Shown: positions 23,744 to 32,420 of the stretch, piece after piece | Numbering within the stretch: position 1 is the first letter of the stretch | How the letters are laid out: each line of letters opens with the position of its first letter | NCBI GenBank assembly: GCA_021776515.1 | Contig: JAJFFS010000006.1 | Coordinates: 1 to 39,083, forward strand | Reading direction: 5' to 3' | Length of the DNA: 39,083 nt | Source of the DNA: Robiginitomaculum sp. | GTDB taxonomy: Bacteria > Pseudomonadota > Alphaproteobacteria > Caulobacterales > Maricaulaceae | Notes under the pieces: generated by a model | The model's database searches: none | What the model saw: the letters and a program-made list of their open reading frames with translations, nothing else | What the model was told of the DNA's origin: nothing | Made by a program: the position numbers and the translations under genes

Positions 23744-25519
23744 ATGAGCACAACCGATTCTTCCTCACCTAGCGAAAATACCGAACCTGGCCTTGGGCTT
23801 GATGTGCCCGATGGCGTGTTAGAAAACAAAGGTTATCAGGTACTGGCGCGCAAATACCGGCCGCAATGTTTTGAAGACCTGATCGGTCAGAACCCCATGG
23901 TACGCACACTGACCAATGCGTTTTCCACAGGGCGGGTGGCCCACGCATTTATGCTGACCGGCGTGCGCGGGGTTGGCAAAACCACTACCGCAAGACTGTT
24001 GGCCCGGGCCTTGAACTATGAGAGCGAAGGAACGGCGAAGGGCGAAGGCGGCCCCTCTATAAAGCTTGACCCACAAGGGGTGCATTGCGCCGCTATTGCC
24101 GCCTCACGTCATGTGGATGTGATGGAAATGGATGCCGCATCACACACGGGCATCAACGACATTCGTGAAATACTGGAAGGCGTGCGCTACGCCCCGGTAT
24201 CGGCGCGATATAAGGTCTATATCATTGATGAAGTGCACATGCTTTCAACGTCTGCCTTTAACGCGCTTTTAAAAACTCTGGAAGAGCCACCACCCCACGC
24301 CAAGTTTATTTTTGCCACTACAGAAATTCGTAAAGTGCCGATAACGGTATTGTCGCGCTGTCAGCGTTTCGACCTGGCGCGTATTGGGCGTGAACAATTA
24401 ATCGCTCACTTGCAGGGCATTTGTGAAAAGGAAGGCGCAGAGGTTGCCCAAGACGGACTGGCGCTTATCTCACGCGCTGCTGAAGGCTCGGTCCGCGATG
24501 CCCTGTCTATACTGGATCAGGCATTGGTGCAGGAAGAAGGCAAAAAAGAAGTTTCCGGCGAAGATGTACGCACCATGCTGGGGCTGGCAGATCGCACGCG
24601 AGTGCTAGACCTTTTTGCACTGGCAGCACGAGGAGACGCACCCGGTTGTTGCACGGAACTGCACAGCCAGTTTGAAGCCGGGGCAGATCCACTGATTGTG
24701 CTGCGTGATCTTCTGGACCATTGCCATCAATGCACCCGCACCAAGGTTATTGGTGATGCTGCCGGACTGGAAGAATATGGCGATAGCGCCACTATCGTTC
24801 GGACCATCGCCAGCGAGCAAAGTCTGGGTCAGCTGGCCCGGCTCTGGCAAATGTTGCTCAAAGCGCTGGACGAAGCCCGGCTTGCCCCTGACCCGCTAAG
24901 TGCTACAGAAATGGCGCTTATCAGGATATGCGCGGCGGCCAGCCTGCCGGGGCCAGAAGAAGCTGCCCGTATTTTGCGGGAAGGACCGCTAAGCGTGCCT
25001 GATAAGCCTGAACCTGCATCGCCTGCACCAAAAAGAAACCCTCGCCCTGTGACCGGATCATCTGGCGGTGCGGCCCCGGCTATGCAGGCGCAAACGGACA
25101 CAGTGCCGCTGCCCGAAGGCGAACCCACAACGCAATTACACAGCCTTGAGGATGTGGTTGCTCTTTTGAATGAAAAGCGCGAAATGCAGCTTGGTGCACT
25201 GGTGCGCCGCTGTGTCAGGCTGGTCAGTTTTCGCACAGGTGCCATCGTATTTGAACCGGGACCAGACGCCCCTGATGATCTGGCACCACAGTTAACCCGC
25301 TTTTTACGCGATAATACCGGGCAAACGTGGCTGGTTAGTCTGGACGGCAAGGCAAAGGGCGCGCCAACACTGTTCGAGAAAAAGAAAACCCGCGAAATGC
25401 AATTGCGCACCGAAGTGGAGCAATCATCTCAAATGCAGGATATATTAGAGACCTTTCCGGGGGCAAAAATCCTGAGCATTCGGATGCCCGATGAAAAAAA
25501 TGGAGATAAAAGTGCCTGA
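23744..25519 (+). CDS. dnaX: DNA polymerase III subunits gamma and tau
   Basis: DnaX is the ATPase of the replicative clamp loader, which places the beta clamp on DNA. VLARKYRPQCFEDLIGQ opens the AAA+ domain, GVRGVGKTTTARLLARAL is Walker A, DEVHMLS is Walker B, and KTLEEPPPHAKFIFATTE with SRCQRFDL supplies sensor 1 and the SRC motif. Only one of the four zinc-binding cysteines seen in E. coli DnaX remains (GVHCAAIAASRHVDV), as I recall for many alphaproteobacteria. The C-terminal third (about 430-591) is a tau-like region after a proline-rich linker. ATG 23744 is preferred to an in-frame GTG six bases earlier. No clear A-rich frameshift site was identified. Confidence 0.97.
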   Translation: MSTTDSSSPSENTEPGLGLDVPDGVLENKGYQVLARKYRPQCFEDLIGQNPMVRTLTNAFSTGRVAHAFMLTGVRGVGKTTTARLLARALNYESEGTAKGEGGPSIKLDPQGVHCAAIAASRHVDVMEMDAASHTGINDIREILEGVRYAPVSARYKVYIIDEVHMLSTSAFNALLKTLEEPPPHAKFIFATTEIRKVPITVLSRCQRFDLARIGREQLIAHLQGICEKEGAEVAQDGLALISRAAEGSVRDALSILDQALVQEEGKKEVSGEDVRTMLGLADRTRVLDLFALAARGDAPGCCTELHSQFEAGADPLIVLRDLLDHCHQCTRTKVIGDAAGLEEYGDSATIVRTIASEQSLGQLARLWQMLLKALDEARLAPDPLSATEMALIRICAAASLPGPEEAARILREGPLSVPDKPEPASPAPKRNPRPVTGSSGGAAPAMQAQTDTVPLPEGEPTTQLHSLEDVVALLNEKREMQLGALVRRCVRLVSFRTGAIVFEPGPDAPDDLAPQLTRFLRDNTGQTWLVSLDGKAKGAPTLFEKKKTREMQLRTEVEQSSQMQDILETFPGAKILSIRMPDEKNGDKSA

Positions 25520-25847
25520 TATTGCCAGCCTGATGCGTCAGGCACAAGAAATGCAAGCCAAACTGGCCGATGCCCAACAAGGGCTGGCCGAACGAGAGGT
25601 CGAGGGCCAATCCGGTGGCGGCATGGTATCTGTTACCATGAACGGCAAAGGCGAAGCCCGTACCGTGCATATTGACCCGGCCCTGATTACCGATGGTGAC
25701 GATAGTGCTGCCGTGCTGGAAGATCTGGTGGTGGCCGCCATTAATGATGCACGCCGCAAAGTGGATGAAGTAGCCAAGGCGCAAATGGCCAAAGTAGCCG
25801 GGCCGCTAGCCGCCATGATGCCCGAAGGGTTTAACCCTGTAGGCTGA
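25512..25847 (+). CDS. ybaB: YbaB/EbfC nucleoid-associated protein
   Basis: With the GTG start at 25512 the protein has 111 residues and begins MPDIASLMRQAQEMQAKLAD, the usual YbaB opening. GGAG six bases upstream supports this over ATGs at 25491 or 25500. The core EVEGQSGGGMVSVTMNGKGE, then IDPALI and LVVAAINDARRKVDE, matches the family. YbaB dimers bind DNA without strong sequence preference and help shape the nucleoid. The start overlaps the dnaX stop by eight bases. The recR gene, which usually follows ybaB, is absent; yebC comes next instead. Confidence 0.95.
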   Translation: MPDIASLMRQAQEMQAKLADAQQGLAEREVEGQSGGGMVSVTMNGKGEARTVHIDPALITDGDDSAAVLEDLVVAAINDARRKVDEVAKAQMAKVAGPLAAMMPEGFNPVG

Positions 25848-25848
25848 G

Positions 25849-25889
25849 GACGGCACAGGCATTCCCCTTGCCGTGCAAGCCTGGCCGTC
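25849..25889 (+). terminator. GC-rich hairpin between ybaB and yebC
   Basis: GACGGC (25849-25854) and AGGC (25857-25860) pair with GCCT (25879-25882) and GCCGTC (25884-25889), giving a ten-pair stem with a small internal loop. No T-run follows, so this may be an inefficient terminator, a processing site or simply a stable spacer. Confidence 0.4.
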
Positions 25890-25931
25890 ATACAAATTCG
25901 CAAAATCTAAACATATTATGGAGGCGCGGCG

Positions 25932-26678
25932 ATGGCCGGACACTCAAAATGGGCAAATATTCAGCACCGCAAGGGCCGTCAGGACAAGGCGCGCTCGAAG
26001 CTGTTTTCAAAGCTGTCCAAGGAAATTGCCATTGCCGCCAAAATGGGAGGCCCGGACCCGGATGCCAATCCGCGTCTGCGTCTGGCCGTGACCAATGCCA
26101 AATCGCAATCCGTACCCAAAGACAATATCCAGCGCGCCATCGACAAGGCCACCGGTGCCGATGGCGCCGAGTATGAAGAAATTCGCTATGAGGGCTTTGG
26201 CCCCGCCGGTGTTGGTGTCATTGTCGAAGTCTCCACCGACAACAAAAACCGCGCCGCCGCCGAAGTGCGCACAGCCTTTGCCAAAAACGGTGGTAATCTG
26301 GGCGAAACCGGCTCGGTCGCGTTTATGTTCGATCAGGTTGGTGAGGTGCAATATGGCGCTGATGTCGCCGATGAGGACGCCATGCTGGAAGCAGCCATCG
26401 AGGCTGGTGCCGAAGATGTGGTCTCGGATGAGGAAACCCACACCATCTATTGCACCCGCGAAGATCTGAACGAGGTTGCCAAAGCCCTGGAAGCCAGTTT
26501 TGGTGAGCCACGTTCGGCCAATATGATATGGAAGCCGCAAAACACCATTGATGTAGGCGCAGACAAGGCCAGCACATTACTCAAAATGATGGACGCACTG
26601 GAAGATTCGGACGATGTGCAAAACATCTATGCCAATTTCGATATTTCCGAAGAGGTCATGGCCGGGCTTGAGGACTAG
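25932..26678 (+). CDS. yebC: YebC/PmpR family protein (TACO1-like)
   Basis: The 248 residues open with [20 protein letters not shown], the family signature, followed by [20 protein letters not shown] and [12 protein letters not shown]. The remaining two alpha/beta domains contain [38 protein letters not shown] and the acidic C-terminal part. Members were described as DNA-binding regulators, and more recent work links the family (TACO1, YebC) to translation of proline-rich stretches. GGAGGCG ten bases before the ATG is the ribosome site. It may form an operon with dnaX and ybaB, and its stop overlaps the convergent allantoicase stop. Confidence 0.97.
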   Translation: MAGHSKWANIQHRKGRQDKARSKLFSKLSKEIAIAAKMGGPDPDANPRLRLAVTNAKSQSVPKDNIQRAIDKATGADGAEYEEIRYEGFGPAGVGVIVEVSTDNKNRAAAEVRTAFAKNGGNLGETGSVAFMFDQVGEVQYGADVADEDAMLEAAIEAGAEDVVSDEETHTIYCTREDLNEVAKALEASFGEPRSANMIWKPQNTIDVGADKASTLLKMMDALEDSDDVQNIYANFDISEEVMAGLED

Positions 26679-27664
26679 GCTTGGGAAACCTTGCCCCATA
26701 GCCGCAGGCGACTGACCCCGCCATCGGGGATGATATTCAGGCGCACATGACTGATCGGGCCAAGCGCGGCAATGACATCGATAAATTCATGCTCATGATC
26801 AGCGTGCAATTTTTGCTCCGGCAATAACACAGGCCAGTTTTCAGCTTCGGCAAGAATTTGCGCATCTGACTTGCCCTCCACCTGAGCCGCCTGAAGAAAC
26901 GCACGGTCCGGGTAGTTGCCTTTGAAATATGCCGTATCAAGCAACACCTTCTCAATCACCCCCGGATGAGCCAGGGCGATCACCGCCCAGTCATGACCCG
27001 GTTCGCGGCGGCGGCGGGTTTCCCAACCATCACCCATATTCACGCCCTTGCCGGGGGCCAGCATGTTTTCCGGTGTGCCGAAATGTTGATCATTACAACC
27101 AAGGGGCCGTGCCCCCTCTTCCAATGCGGCAAGATTAATAAGGGTATCGGGTTGAACCGCCGCCCAGTCTTTTTGAATGCTGCCGTAAACCCGTAAACGC
27201 GCCACGCCACCATCGGGATAAATATGCAGCCGCACATGGGTAAATGCACTCTGTGCTGTTACCTCAACAAAATGATGAGAATCGCCAGCCAGTTCCCTTT
27301 TGGGCACAATGTGCACCCATTCGCTCTCATCGGGAATTTGCGCCGCGCTATGACAAGCCTCCACAGAGGCAAAGGGCGGAAAGTTACCGGTAAAATGAGA
27401 CGTATCAATATTCAAGCCCCGGATTATGCCCGGCCTGCCCAGCTTGATAATACACATATCATGGCCAGAGGTGCGCTTGCGGCGGCTTTCCCAACCATCC
27501 ATCCATTTACCGTTATCATCGTATTTTCCCTCGATGAACACAGGTGGCACGGGCGCAATAAGACGAGCCTTATCGGCAAAAAAATCATCACTGGCATAAA
27601 CCACTTCTGCACCAAGACGCGGTTGGGCCAGATTGATGTTTTGGGTGGAAAAATCGGGGGTCAT
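26675..27664 (-). CDS. alc: Allantoicase
   Basis: Allantoicase splits allantoate into ureidoglycolate and urea. The 329 residues show the family's internal duplication: [19 protein letters not shown] in the first half and [20 protein letters not shown] in the second, each followed by ..[10 protein letters not shown] or [10 protein letters not shown] and ending with [16 protein letters not shown] or [16 protein letters not shown]. These are jelly-roll domains. It is the last gene of the leftward puuE-uraD-alc set, separated from uraD by a 113-base gap that contains a long inverted repeat. The ATG at 27664 is at the expected place. Confidence 0.96.
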   Translation of the reverse strand: MTPDFSTQNINLAQPRLGAEVVYASDDFFADKARLIAPVPPVFIEGKYDDNGKWMDGWESRRKRTSGHDMCIIKLGRPGIIRGLNIDTSHFTGNFPPFASVEACHSAAQIPDESEWVHIVPKRELAGDSHHFVEVTAQSAFTHVRLHIYPDGGVARLRVYGSIQKDWAAVQPDTLINLAALEEGARPLGCNDQHFGTPENMLAPGKGVNMGDGWETRRRREPGHDWAVIALAHPGVIEKVLLDTAYFKGNYPDRAFLQAAQVEGKSDAQILAEAENWPVLLPEQKLHADHEHEFIDVIAALGPISHVRLNIIPDGGVSRLRLWGKVSQA

Positions 27665-27696
27665 CCTGCAATAGCCTTCTTTGAATTACCTCAAAT

Positions 27697-27768
27697 CCTC
27701 ATCCTGAGTTTGTCGAAGGATTATGGGGGGGGTGACATCTACCATCCTTCGACAAGCTCAGGATGAGG
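27697..27768. repeat. Long inverted repeat of 25-base arms
   Basis: The arm at 27697-27721 (CCTCATCCTGAG...GAAGGAT) and the arm at 27744-27768 (ATCCTTCGACAAGCTCAGGA...) are reverse complements at 24 of 25 positions, around a 22-base loop with a run of eight G. From memory, this sequence is a common dispersed palindromic repeat in alphaproteobacterial genomes. It lies between uraD and alc in one operon and could act as an mRNA-stabilising or attenuating hairpin. Confidence 0.85.
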
Positions 27769-27777
27769 TGAGTAACG

Positions 27778-28296
27778 TTAAGGACCGCACTCCATGGCTG
27801 CAAGGCGTAAGCGGGCAATTTTATTGACCTCGCCCAACGCCATTTGAAATTCTGTTTTACGAGTATTATTCAGGCGCGTTTCAAATTGATCCAGAATGTC
27901 GTGACGGTTTAGCCCCTTGACCGCGACGATAAACGGGAAGCCAAATTTTCCCGTATAGGCCGCATTCAGTTTTTGGAAACGCTCAAATTCCTCCATACTG
28001 CATTGATCCAGCCCGGCACCGGCCTGTTCAGAATGTGATTCATCAGTCAGCTTTCCGGCAATGGCGGCTTTTCCTGCCAGATCCGGATGCGCCCGCAAAA
28101 GCGCCAGTTTGGCGCCCGCATCAGCTTTATCCAAAATTGCCGCCATAACCACAGACAGCTTGATCGCCGTGCCTGGTGTTTGCACGCCCATAGCCTGCCA
28201 CACCGCCTCGGCAATCCAGGGTGAATGCTCATACACCCCGCCAAAAGCAGCTACAAAAGCTGTTTCGTCTAGCGTGGATGGGACAGGGCTTAGCAT
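27778..28296 (-). CDS. uraD: OHCU decarboxylase
   Basis: UraD converts 2-oxo-4-hydroxy-4-carboxy-5-ureidoimidazoline to (S)-allantoin, the last step of uric acid oxidation. Family features are visible: FVAAFGGVYEHSPWIAEAVW near the start, LLRAHPDLAGKAAIAGKL with the catalytic histidine, SEQAGAGLDQCSMEEFERF, and FGFPFIVAVKGLNRHDIL near the end. At 172 residues the length is standard. Its ATG overlaps the allantoinase stop (TAATG). No HIU hydrolase or urate oxidase is present in this window, so those steps must be elsewhere. Confidence 0.97.
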   Translation of the reverse strand: MLSPVPSTLDETAFVAAFGGVYEHSPWIAEAVWQAMGVQTPGTAIKLSVVMAAILDKADAGAKLALLRAHPDLAGKAAIAGKLTDESHSEQAGAGLDQCSMEEFERFQKLNAAYTGKFGFPFIVAVKGLNRHDILDQFETRLNNTRKTEFQMALGEVNKIARLRLAAMECGP

Positions 28297-29219
28297 TATG
28301 TACCAGCCCCCGGATAAGGGTGATGCTGGTGCCAGTGGCGGGCAATATCCACGCGGCGCGCAAACCAGACACCGGATTTTTCACGTGCATAAGCCAAAAA
28401 CTGCTCCAGCGCCGCTATCCGCCCCGGCCTGCCAATAAGACGGCAATGGGTGCCAATAGACATCATTTTAGGGCTGGTTTCACCTTCGGCATAAAGCGTG
28501 TCGAAGGTGTCTTTGAGGTAGGTGAAAAACTGATCGCCAGAATTAAAGCCCTGAGGGCTGGCAAAACGCATGTCGTTTACATCCAGCGTATAAGGCACAA
28601 TAAGGTGCGGCGTTTTTACCTGTGTCGACCAGAACGGCAAATCATCAGAATAATCATCCGCATCATAGAGAAAGCCCCCATATTCGGCCACCAGATCGCG
28701 GGTGTTGGGGCTGGTGCGTCCTGTATACCAACCCATCGGGCGTTGCCCTGTAAGCGCGGTAAGTATGTCCATGGCCTCTTGTATATGGGCGCGTTCAATA
28801 TCCACAGATACATCCTGGTAATTAATCCAGCGCAACCCGTGCGATGCGATCTCATGGCCATCTTTTAGTATAGCCTCACAAACGTCCTTGTTGCGTTTTA
28901 GCGCCATGGCTACAGCAAAAACCGTAACGGGGACTTCATAGCGGGCAAAAAGGCTGAGCAGCCTCCACACCCCGGCACGGCTGCCATACTCATAAAGCGA
29001 TTCCATACTCATATGCCGTGCACCCGGCACCGGTGCGGCTCCGACGATCTCGGACAGAAATGTTTCTGCGCCCGCATCACCGTGCAAGATGGCGTTCTCT
29101 GCACCTTCTTCGTAATTAAGCACAATCTGTATGGCGATACGTGCACCGTCCGGCCAATGGGCATGAGGCGGGGTTGGACCGTAACCAGCCATGTCACGCG
29201 GATAAGTATCTTGTGTCAT
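28296..29219 (-). CDS. puuE: Allantoinase of the PuuE (polysaccharide-deacetylase-like) type
   Basis: PuuE hydrolyses allantoin to allantoate and, unlike classical allantoinases, has the carbohydrate-esterase-4 fold. Seen here: ARIAIQIVLNYEEGAENAIL, SLYEYGSRAGVWRLLSLF, GHEIASHGLRWINYQ (the metal-site region), GRTSPNTRDLVAEYGG and YDADDYSDDLPFW, with IGTHCRLIGRPGRI late in the chain; these are the PuuE hallmarks. ATG 29219 (MTQDTYPRDMAGYG) is preferred to the in-frame start four codons upstream. It is the first gene of the operon. Product and successor genes form a continuous route from OHCU to ureidoglycolate. Confidence 0.96.
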   Translation of the reverse strand: MTQDTYPRDMAGYGPTPPHAHWPDGARIAIQIVLNYEEGAENAILHGDAGAETFLSEIVGAAPVPGARHMSMESLYEYGSRAGVWRLLSLFARYEVPVTVFAVAMALKRNKDVCEAILKDGHEIASHGLRWINYQDVSVDIERAHIQEAMDILTALTGQRPMGWYTGRTSPNTRDLVAEYGGFLYDADDYSDDLPFWSTQVKTPHLIVPYTLDVNDMRFASPQGFNSGDQFFTYLKDTFDTLYAEGETSPKMMSIGTHCRLIGRPGRIAALEQFLAYAREKSGVWFARRVDIARHWHQHHPYPGAGT

Positions 29220-29524
29220 AATGCGTCTCAATCTGCCAAAGGCTTACATAGGTTTTCTAAGCGATAGTATCTGCTTTGTCATCGCTGGACCTGTTCCGGT
29301 AATCCTGAATGTGCAGGATAGCAAAACAAGAATACCCGAGCGAGGGAAGCAATCACACGCTATAGCTTTTATTTTAGGAACTCACATAGCCAAGGCGTTT
29401 GTTTTGACTAAAAATTATAACCGCCCCGGTCCGTAAAGGGCAGGCGATTATTTATTTCCTGGCCAGCAAACTTAAAATCAGCATGCAATCCTGCTATGTT
29501 GCCAGGCCGTATTTGGTGTGCCTT
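29220..29524. other. Intergenic region without recognised genes
   Basis: A 71-codon frame (29221-29436, plus) is the longest open stretch, but it has no ribosome site or recognisable domain and is probably chance. The promoter of the leftward ureide operon should lie at its left end. CCTGGC near 29459 and GCCAGG near 29500 could pair across a 40-base loop. No RNA gene or repeat was found. Confidence 0.5.
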
Positions 29525-30007
29525 TTACCCGGCATAGGCAACATCGTCAGATGACGGGCGGCGCAAGCTTCGCTCCAGTTTGGCAGCGATGGCTTCTTTG
29601 CTGTCACGCAATGTAATAATTTCAAGAACTGACTCTGTGGCCGGGTCAATAAGTAACATAAACCCGGTACGCCCTTTGTTTTTAGCATAAATATTTGGCA
29701 CACCCTTCTCACTGGCCAGCTCCTTTAGGGCCTTGCCACGAACAAGGGCGTAGGAAAAATCAAATTTCACAAAATCAACAGCACGGTTCAAAAAATCAGG
29801 TTTTACAGCCTCAATTCTGGGGTCAAGTATCTGACAAGCACCGCACCAGTTGGAATAAAACATGGCCGCGACCACAGGCTGTTCATCGGCAATTGCGGTC
29901 GTTGCGGACAAAGAACCAGCTTGCGCACGCCCTGAATGAGAGCGTAAAAACGGTGGCACAGCAAGCACAGCCACTATGGCTAAAATAAATAATAATTGCT
30001 TGAGCAT
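29525..30007 (-). CDS. Membrane-anchored thioredoxin-like protein, 160 aa
   Basis: An uncleaved or cleaved N-terminal signal (about 1-22, LKQLLFILAIVAVLAVPPFL) exports the protein to the periplasm. The thioredoxin-fold segment contains VVAAMFYSNWCGACQILDPR, with a CxxC redox pair (CGAC), followed by FVKFDFSY and a GVPNIYAKNKGRTGF stretch that holds the cis-proline loop in an altered form. The partner and substrate are unknown. Twenty-three bases separate it from a second protein of the same kind (WCANC) immediately upstream, so the pair likely arose by duplication and acts in the same envelope process. Confidence 0.85.
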   Translation of the reverse strand: MLKQLLFILAIVAVLAVPPFLRSHSGRAQAGSLSATTAIADEQPVVAAMFYSNWCGACQILDPRIEAVKPDFLNRAVDFVKFDFSYALVRGKALKELASEKGVPNIYAKNKGRTGFMLLIDPATESVLEIITLRDSKEAIAAKLERSLRRPSSDDVAYAG

Positions 30008-30030
30008 GGGTTTCTCCAGAATACTCTAAT

Positions 30031-30534
30031 TTAAAGCGGTGCCCGCCCCGGTGGACACAATATGGACCCTGTGTCGCGCTGACCGCGCGGCAATGATAGG
30101 GAAGTAGATACAGCCGTTTTCATGGAGTGAACCATGGCGGGCGCAGAAAACGTCCGGTTAAAACAGCCAATGCGCTCACCTGTATCTACCGCTGTCAGAA
30201 CCACAAGGCCCGTAACACCTGCATAGGCATTATAAACTTTCACAACATCATGGTCCAAAGCGGTCTCAATAGAGTTGTCCCAGCTTGCCGGATCGGTAAA
30301 GTCCAGAACAACCAGTTCAACTGGCACATCACTGACCTGCATCATGGCCTGCTCCAGAATGGGTTCCAGGATATGACAATTGGCGCACCAGTCTGCCCGA
30401 AACAGCACGGCACGCACAACGGGTTGCGCAGCATTATCCACTACCACACTCTCGGCATAACTGGCCGCAGGAACAAACATTCCCGTTAGGAGCAGAAAAA
30501 TAAATACAAAAAGGTCGCGCAATTGTACCTCCAA
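30031..30534 (-). CDS. Periplasmic thioredoxin-like protein, 167 aa
   Basis: A signal peptide (about 1-27, ending AASYAES) precedes a thioredoxin-like domain with RAVLFRADWCANCHILEPIL, the redox pair CANC, and VVLDFTDPASWDNS. The next part, KVYNAYAGVTGLVVLTAVDTG, replaces the usual VPT cis-proline loop with AGVTG. The C-terminal 35 residues (two cysteines, PRGQRDTGSILCPPGRAPL) are not conserved thioredoxin. It shares the order and direction of the downstream paralogue and is 66 bases from the purB stop. The role is not known; a copper or cytochrome maturation link is only one possibility. Confidence 0.85.
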   Translation of the reverse strand: MEVQLRDLFVFIFLLLTGMFVPAASYAESVVVDNAAQPVVRAVLFRADWCANCHILEPILEQAMMQVSDVPVELVVLDFTDPASWDNSIETALDHDVVKVYNAYAGVTGLVVLTAVDTGERIGCFNRTFSAPAMVHSMKTAVSTSLSLPRGQRDTGSILCPPGRAPL

Positions 30535-30600
30535 AAAAATATGTACCCGCTATATCACAGAATATACTAATATTTTCCAATCACGTTGAAGAGAGCAGCA

Positions 30601-31908
30601 TTAACCTTCTTCAAAAACTCGATCAAAAATCGTATCGACATGGCGCAAATGATAAGCTGTATCAAAAAGAGTAGCCAGTTCAGAAGCCCCTAATAACGAA
30701 ACCACTTGTTCGTCCTTGCCTAGCAAGTCGGCAAAGTTGAGCTTCTCTTCCCATGCTTTCATGGCATTTCTTTGCACCATGAGATAAGCATCTTCCCGGC
30801 TTGCCCCTTTCTGGGTCAAGGCCAGAAGTACCCGTTGCGAATTATGCAGACCACCCAATTGTTCAAGGTTTTCCTGCATCCTGTCTTTGTGAACTACCAG
30901 GTTCTTAATAACACCAGCCAGGCGGTGCAAAGCAAAGTCCAGATGAATGGTGGCATCAGGCCCAATACCACGTTCAACACTGGAATGTGAAATATCGCGC
31001 TCGTGCCACAGGGCTACATTTTCCAGGGCCGGCGTAACGCAAGCCCGAACCAGGCGGGCCAGACCTGTCAGGTTCTCGGTTAGTACCGGATTGCGCTTGT
31101 GCGGCATAGCCGAGGACCCCTTTTGCCCCTTGGCAAAAAACTCCTCCGCCTCAGCAACCTCTGTACGCTGCAAATGCCTTATTTCCGTTGCTATCCTTTC
31201 TATCGAAGAGGCAACAACACCCAGCGTTGCAAAAAAAGCCGCATGGCGATCACGAGGGATTACCTGAGTGGAAACCGGCTCTGGCTCAAGTTCGAGTTTT
31301 CGGGCGACATGAGCTTCAACGGTGGGATCAATATTGGCAAACGTACCTACGGCACCGGATATGGCACAAACGGCAATTTCCTCGCGTGCCGCCTCCAGCC
31401 GCTTTTTGCAGCGTGAAAACTCAGCATAGCCTTGCGCCATTTTCAGACCAAAGGTTGTCGGCTCGGCATGAATGCCATGGCTGCGCCCTATACACACGGA
31501 ATATTTATGCGCCATGGCCTGTTGTTTGAGGGATGACAACACCTCATCCATCCCGGTAAGCAGCAAAGCCGAAGCCCGGTCAAGCTGCACTGACAAACAA
31601 GTATCCAGAACATCTGATGAAGTTAGCCCCTGGTGAACAAACCGGGCTGGTTCTCCCACATGTTCAGCCAAATGGGTTAGAAAGGCGATGACATCATGTT
31701 TCACATCACGCTCTATTTCGTCGATACGTTCTATATCGAACTCGACACCAGAGCCCCGCGCCCAAATTTGTTCAGCCGCCTCTTTGGGTATAACGCCTGC
31801 CTCGGCCATGGCGTCACAAGCGTAGGCTTCAATTTCAAACCAGATTTTATATTTAGATTGTGCTGACCACAGAGCAACCATCTCGGGTCGTGCGTATCGG
31901 GAAATCAA
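30601..31908 (-). CDS. purB: Adenylosuccinate lyase
   Basis: PurB catalyses two fumarate-releasing steps of purine synthesis: SAICAR to AICAR and adenylosuccinate to AMP. The start ISRYARPEMVALW is the family's own, so TTG 31908 is chosen; AAGGAGGGAG directly upstream is a near-perfect ribosome site and would lie inside the gene if the earlier in-frame TTG were used. The signature loop GQKGSSAMPHKRNPVL carries the catalytic serine, HQGLTSSDVLDTCLSVQ holds another active-site part, and IGRSHGIHAEPTTFGLK the catalytic histidine. At 435 residues it is full length. Confidence 0.98.
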   Translation of the reverse strand: MISRYARPEMVALWSAQSKYKIWFEIEAYACDAMAEAGVIPKEAAEQIWARGSGVEFDIERIDEIERDVKHDVIAFLTHLAEHVGEPARFVHQGLTSSDVLDTCLSVQLDRASALLLTGMDEVLSSLKQQAMAHKYSVCIGRSHGIHAEPTTFGLKMAQGYAEFSRCKKRLEAAREEIAVCAISGAVGTFANIDPTVEAHVARKLELEPEPVSTQVIPRDRHAAFFATLGVVASSIERIATEIRHLQRTEVAEAEEFFAKGQKGSSAMPHKRNPVLTENLTGLARLVRACVTPALENVALWHERDISHSSVERGIGPDATIHLDFALHRLAGVIKNLVVHKDRMQENLEQLGGLHNSQRVLLALTQKGASREDAYLMVQRNAMKAWEEKLNFADLLGKDEQVVSLLGASELATLFDTAYHLRHVDTIFDRVFEEG

Positions 31909-31929
31909 TACTCCCTCCTTCAAGAGCAA

Positions 31930-32420
31930 TACAGGTGAAAACTACACGCCCATATTTCCCTTGCATGAGCAATATCCAAACCTTGAGGCAAACTAGAAAA
32001 CACACATAAAAATGCACATCAAATATGGTACAGAAGAGACATTATTTTCCCAAAAAAGGCTTTGCTATTTCATTTTGAGACAGAACATTTCAAGATATAA
32101 ATTCAATTTAATTGTGTCTATGAGGACTTAATCGAGTCTATAGGCTCACGTTTGACTCTCATCATTTTGCTAAACTTTGAGTATATGAGCATAATTGTGC
32201 CAAAGAGGAGCACTTTTTACTCTTTTATAACCTAGAAAAACAGCTTTCAGATTTTCTACGCAACTTTTTGGCGTATGAGCTGGCACCTTAACAAAATATT
32301 GATATAGTGGCAGTCGTGACATGGGGTAACCCATATTTTTATGCAGTCGTTCGACTGCTTGGTTATTGAGGGTAAATTGTATTTGCCAATTTATGGCAGA
32401 TGGATTTTAGGGGAGTTATA
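31930..32420. promoter_or_regulatory. AT-rich leader with alternative hairpins before the lipoprotein gene
   Basis: This 490-base gap has no supported gene. Near its right end ATGGG/CCCAT (32321-32325, 32330-32334) forms a hairpin followed by a run of T. GCAGTCG occurs twice (32310-32316, 32343-32349), and both copies can pair with CGACTGC at 32352-32358, so two structures exclude each other. This is a candidate attenuator or RNA switch for the downstream lipoprotein gene. The rest is AT-rich, with short direct repeats such as GTGTCTATGAGG and GAGTCTATAGGC near 32117-32144. Confidence 0.4.

Noticed and set aside
27224-27766. 180-codon frame on the plus strand across the alc start
   Set aside because: It is antisense to allantoicase and runs through the inverted repeat.
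28221-28868. 215-codon frame on the plus strand
   Set aside because: It is antisense to uraD and puuE, which have clear family motifs.
29221-29436. 71-codon plus-strand frame between puuE and the thioredoxin-like gene
   Set aside because: There is no ribosome site, no recognisable domain, and its start sits in the puuE upstream region; it is kept only as an intergenic note.
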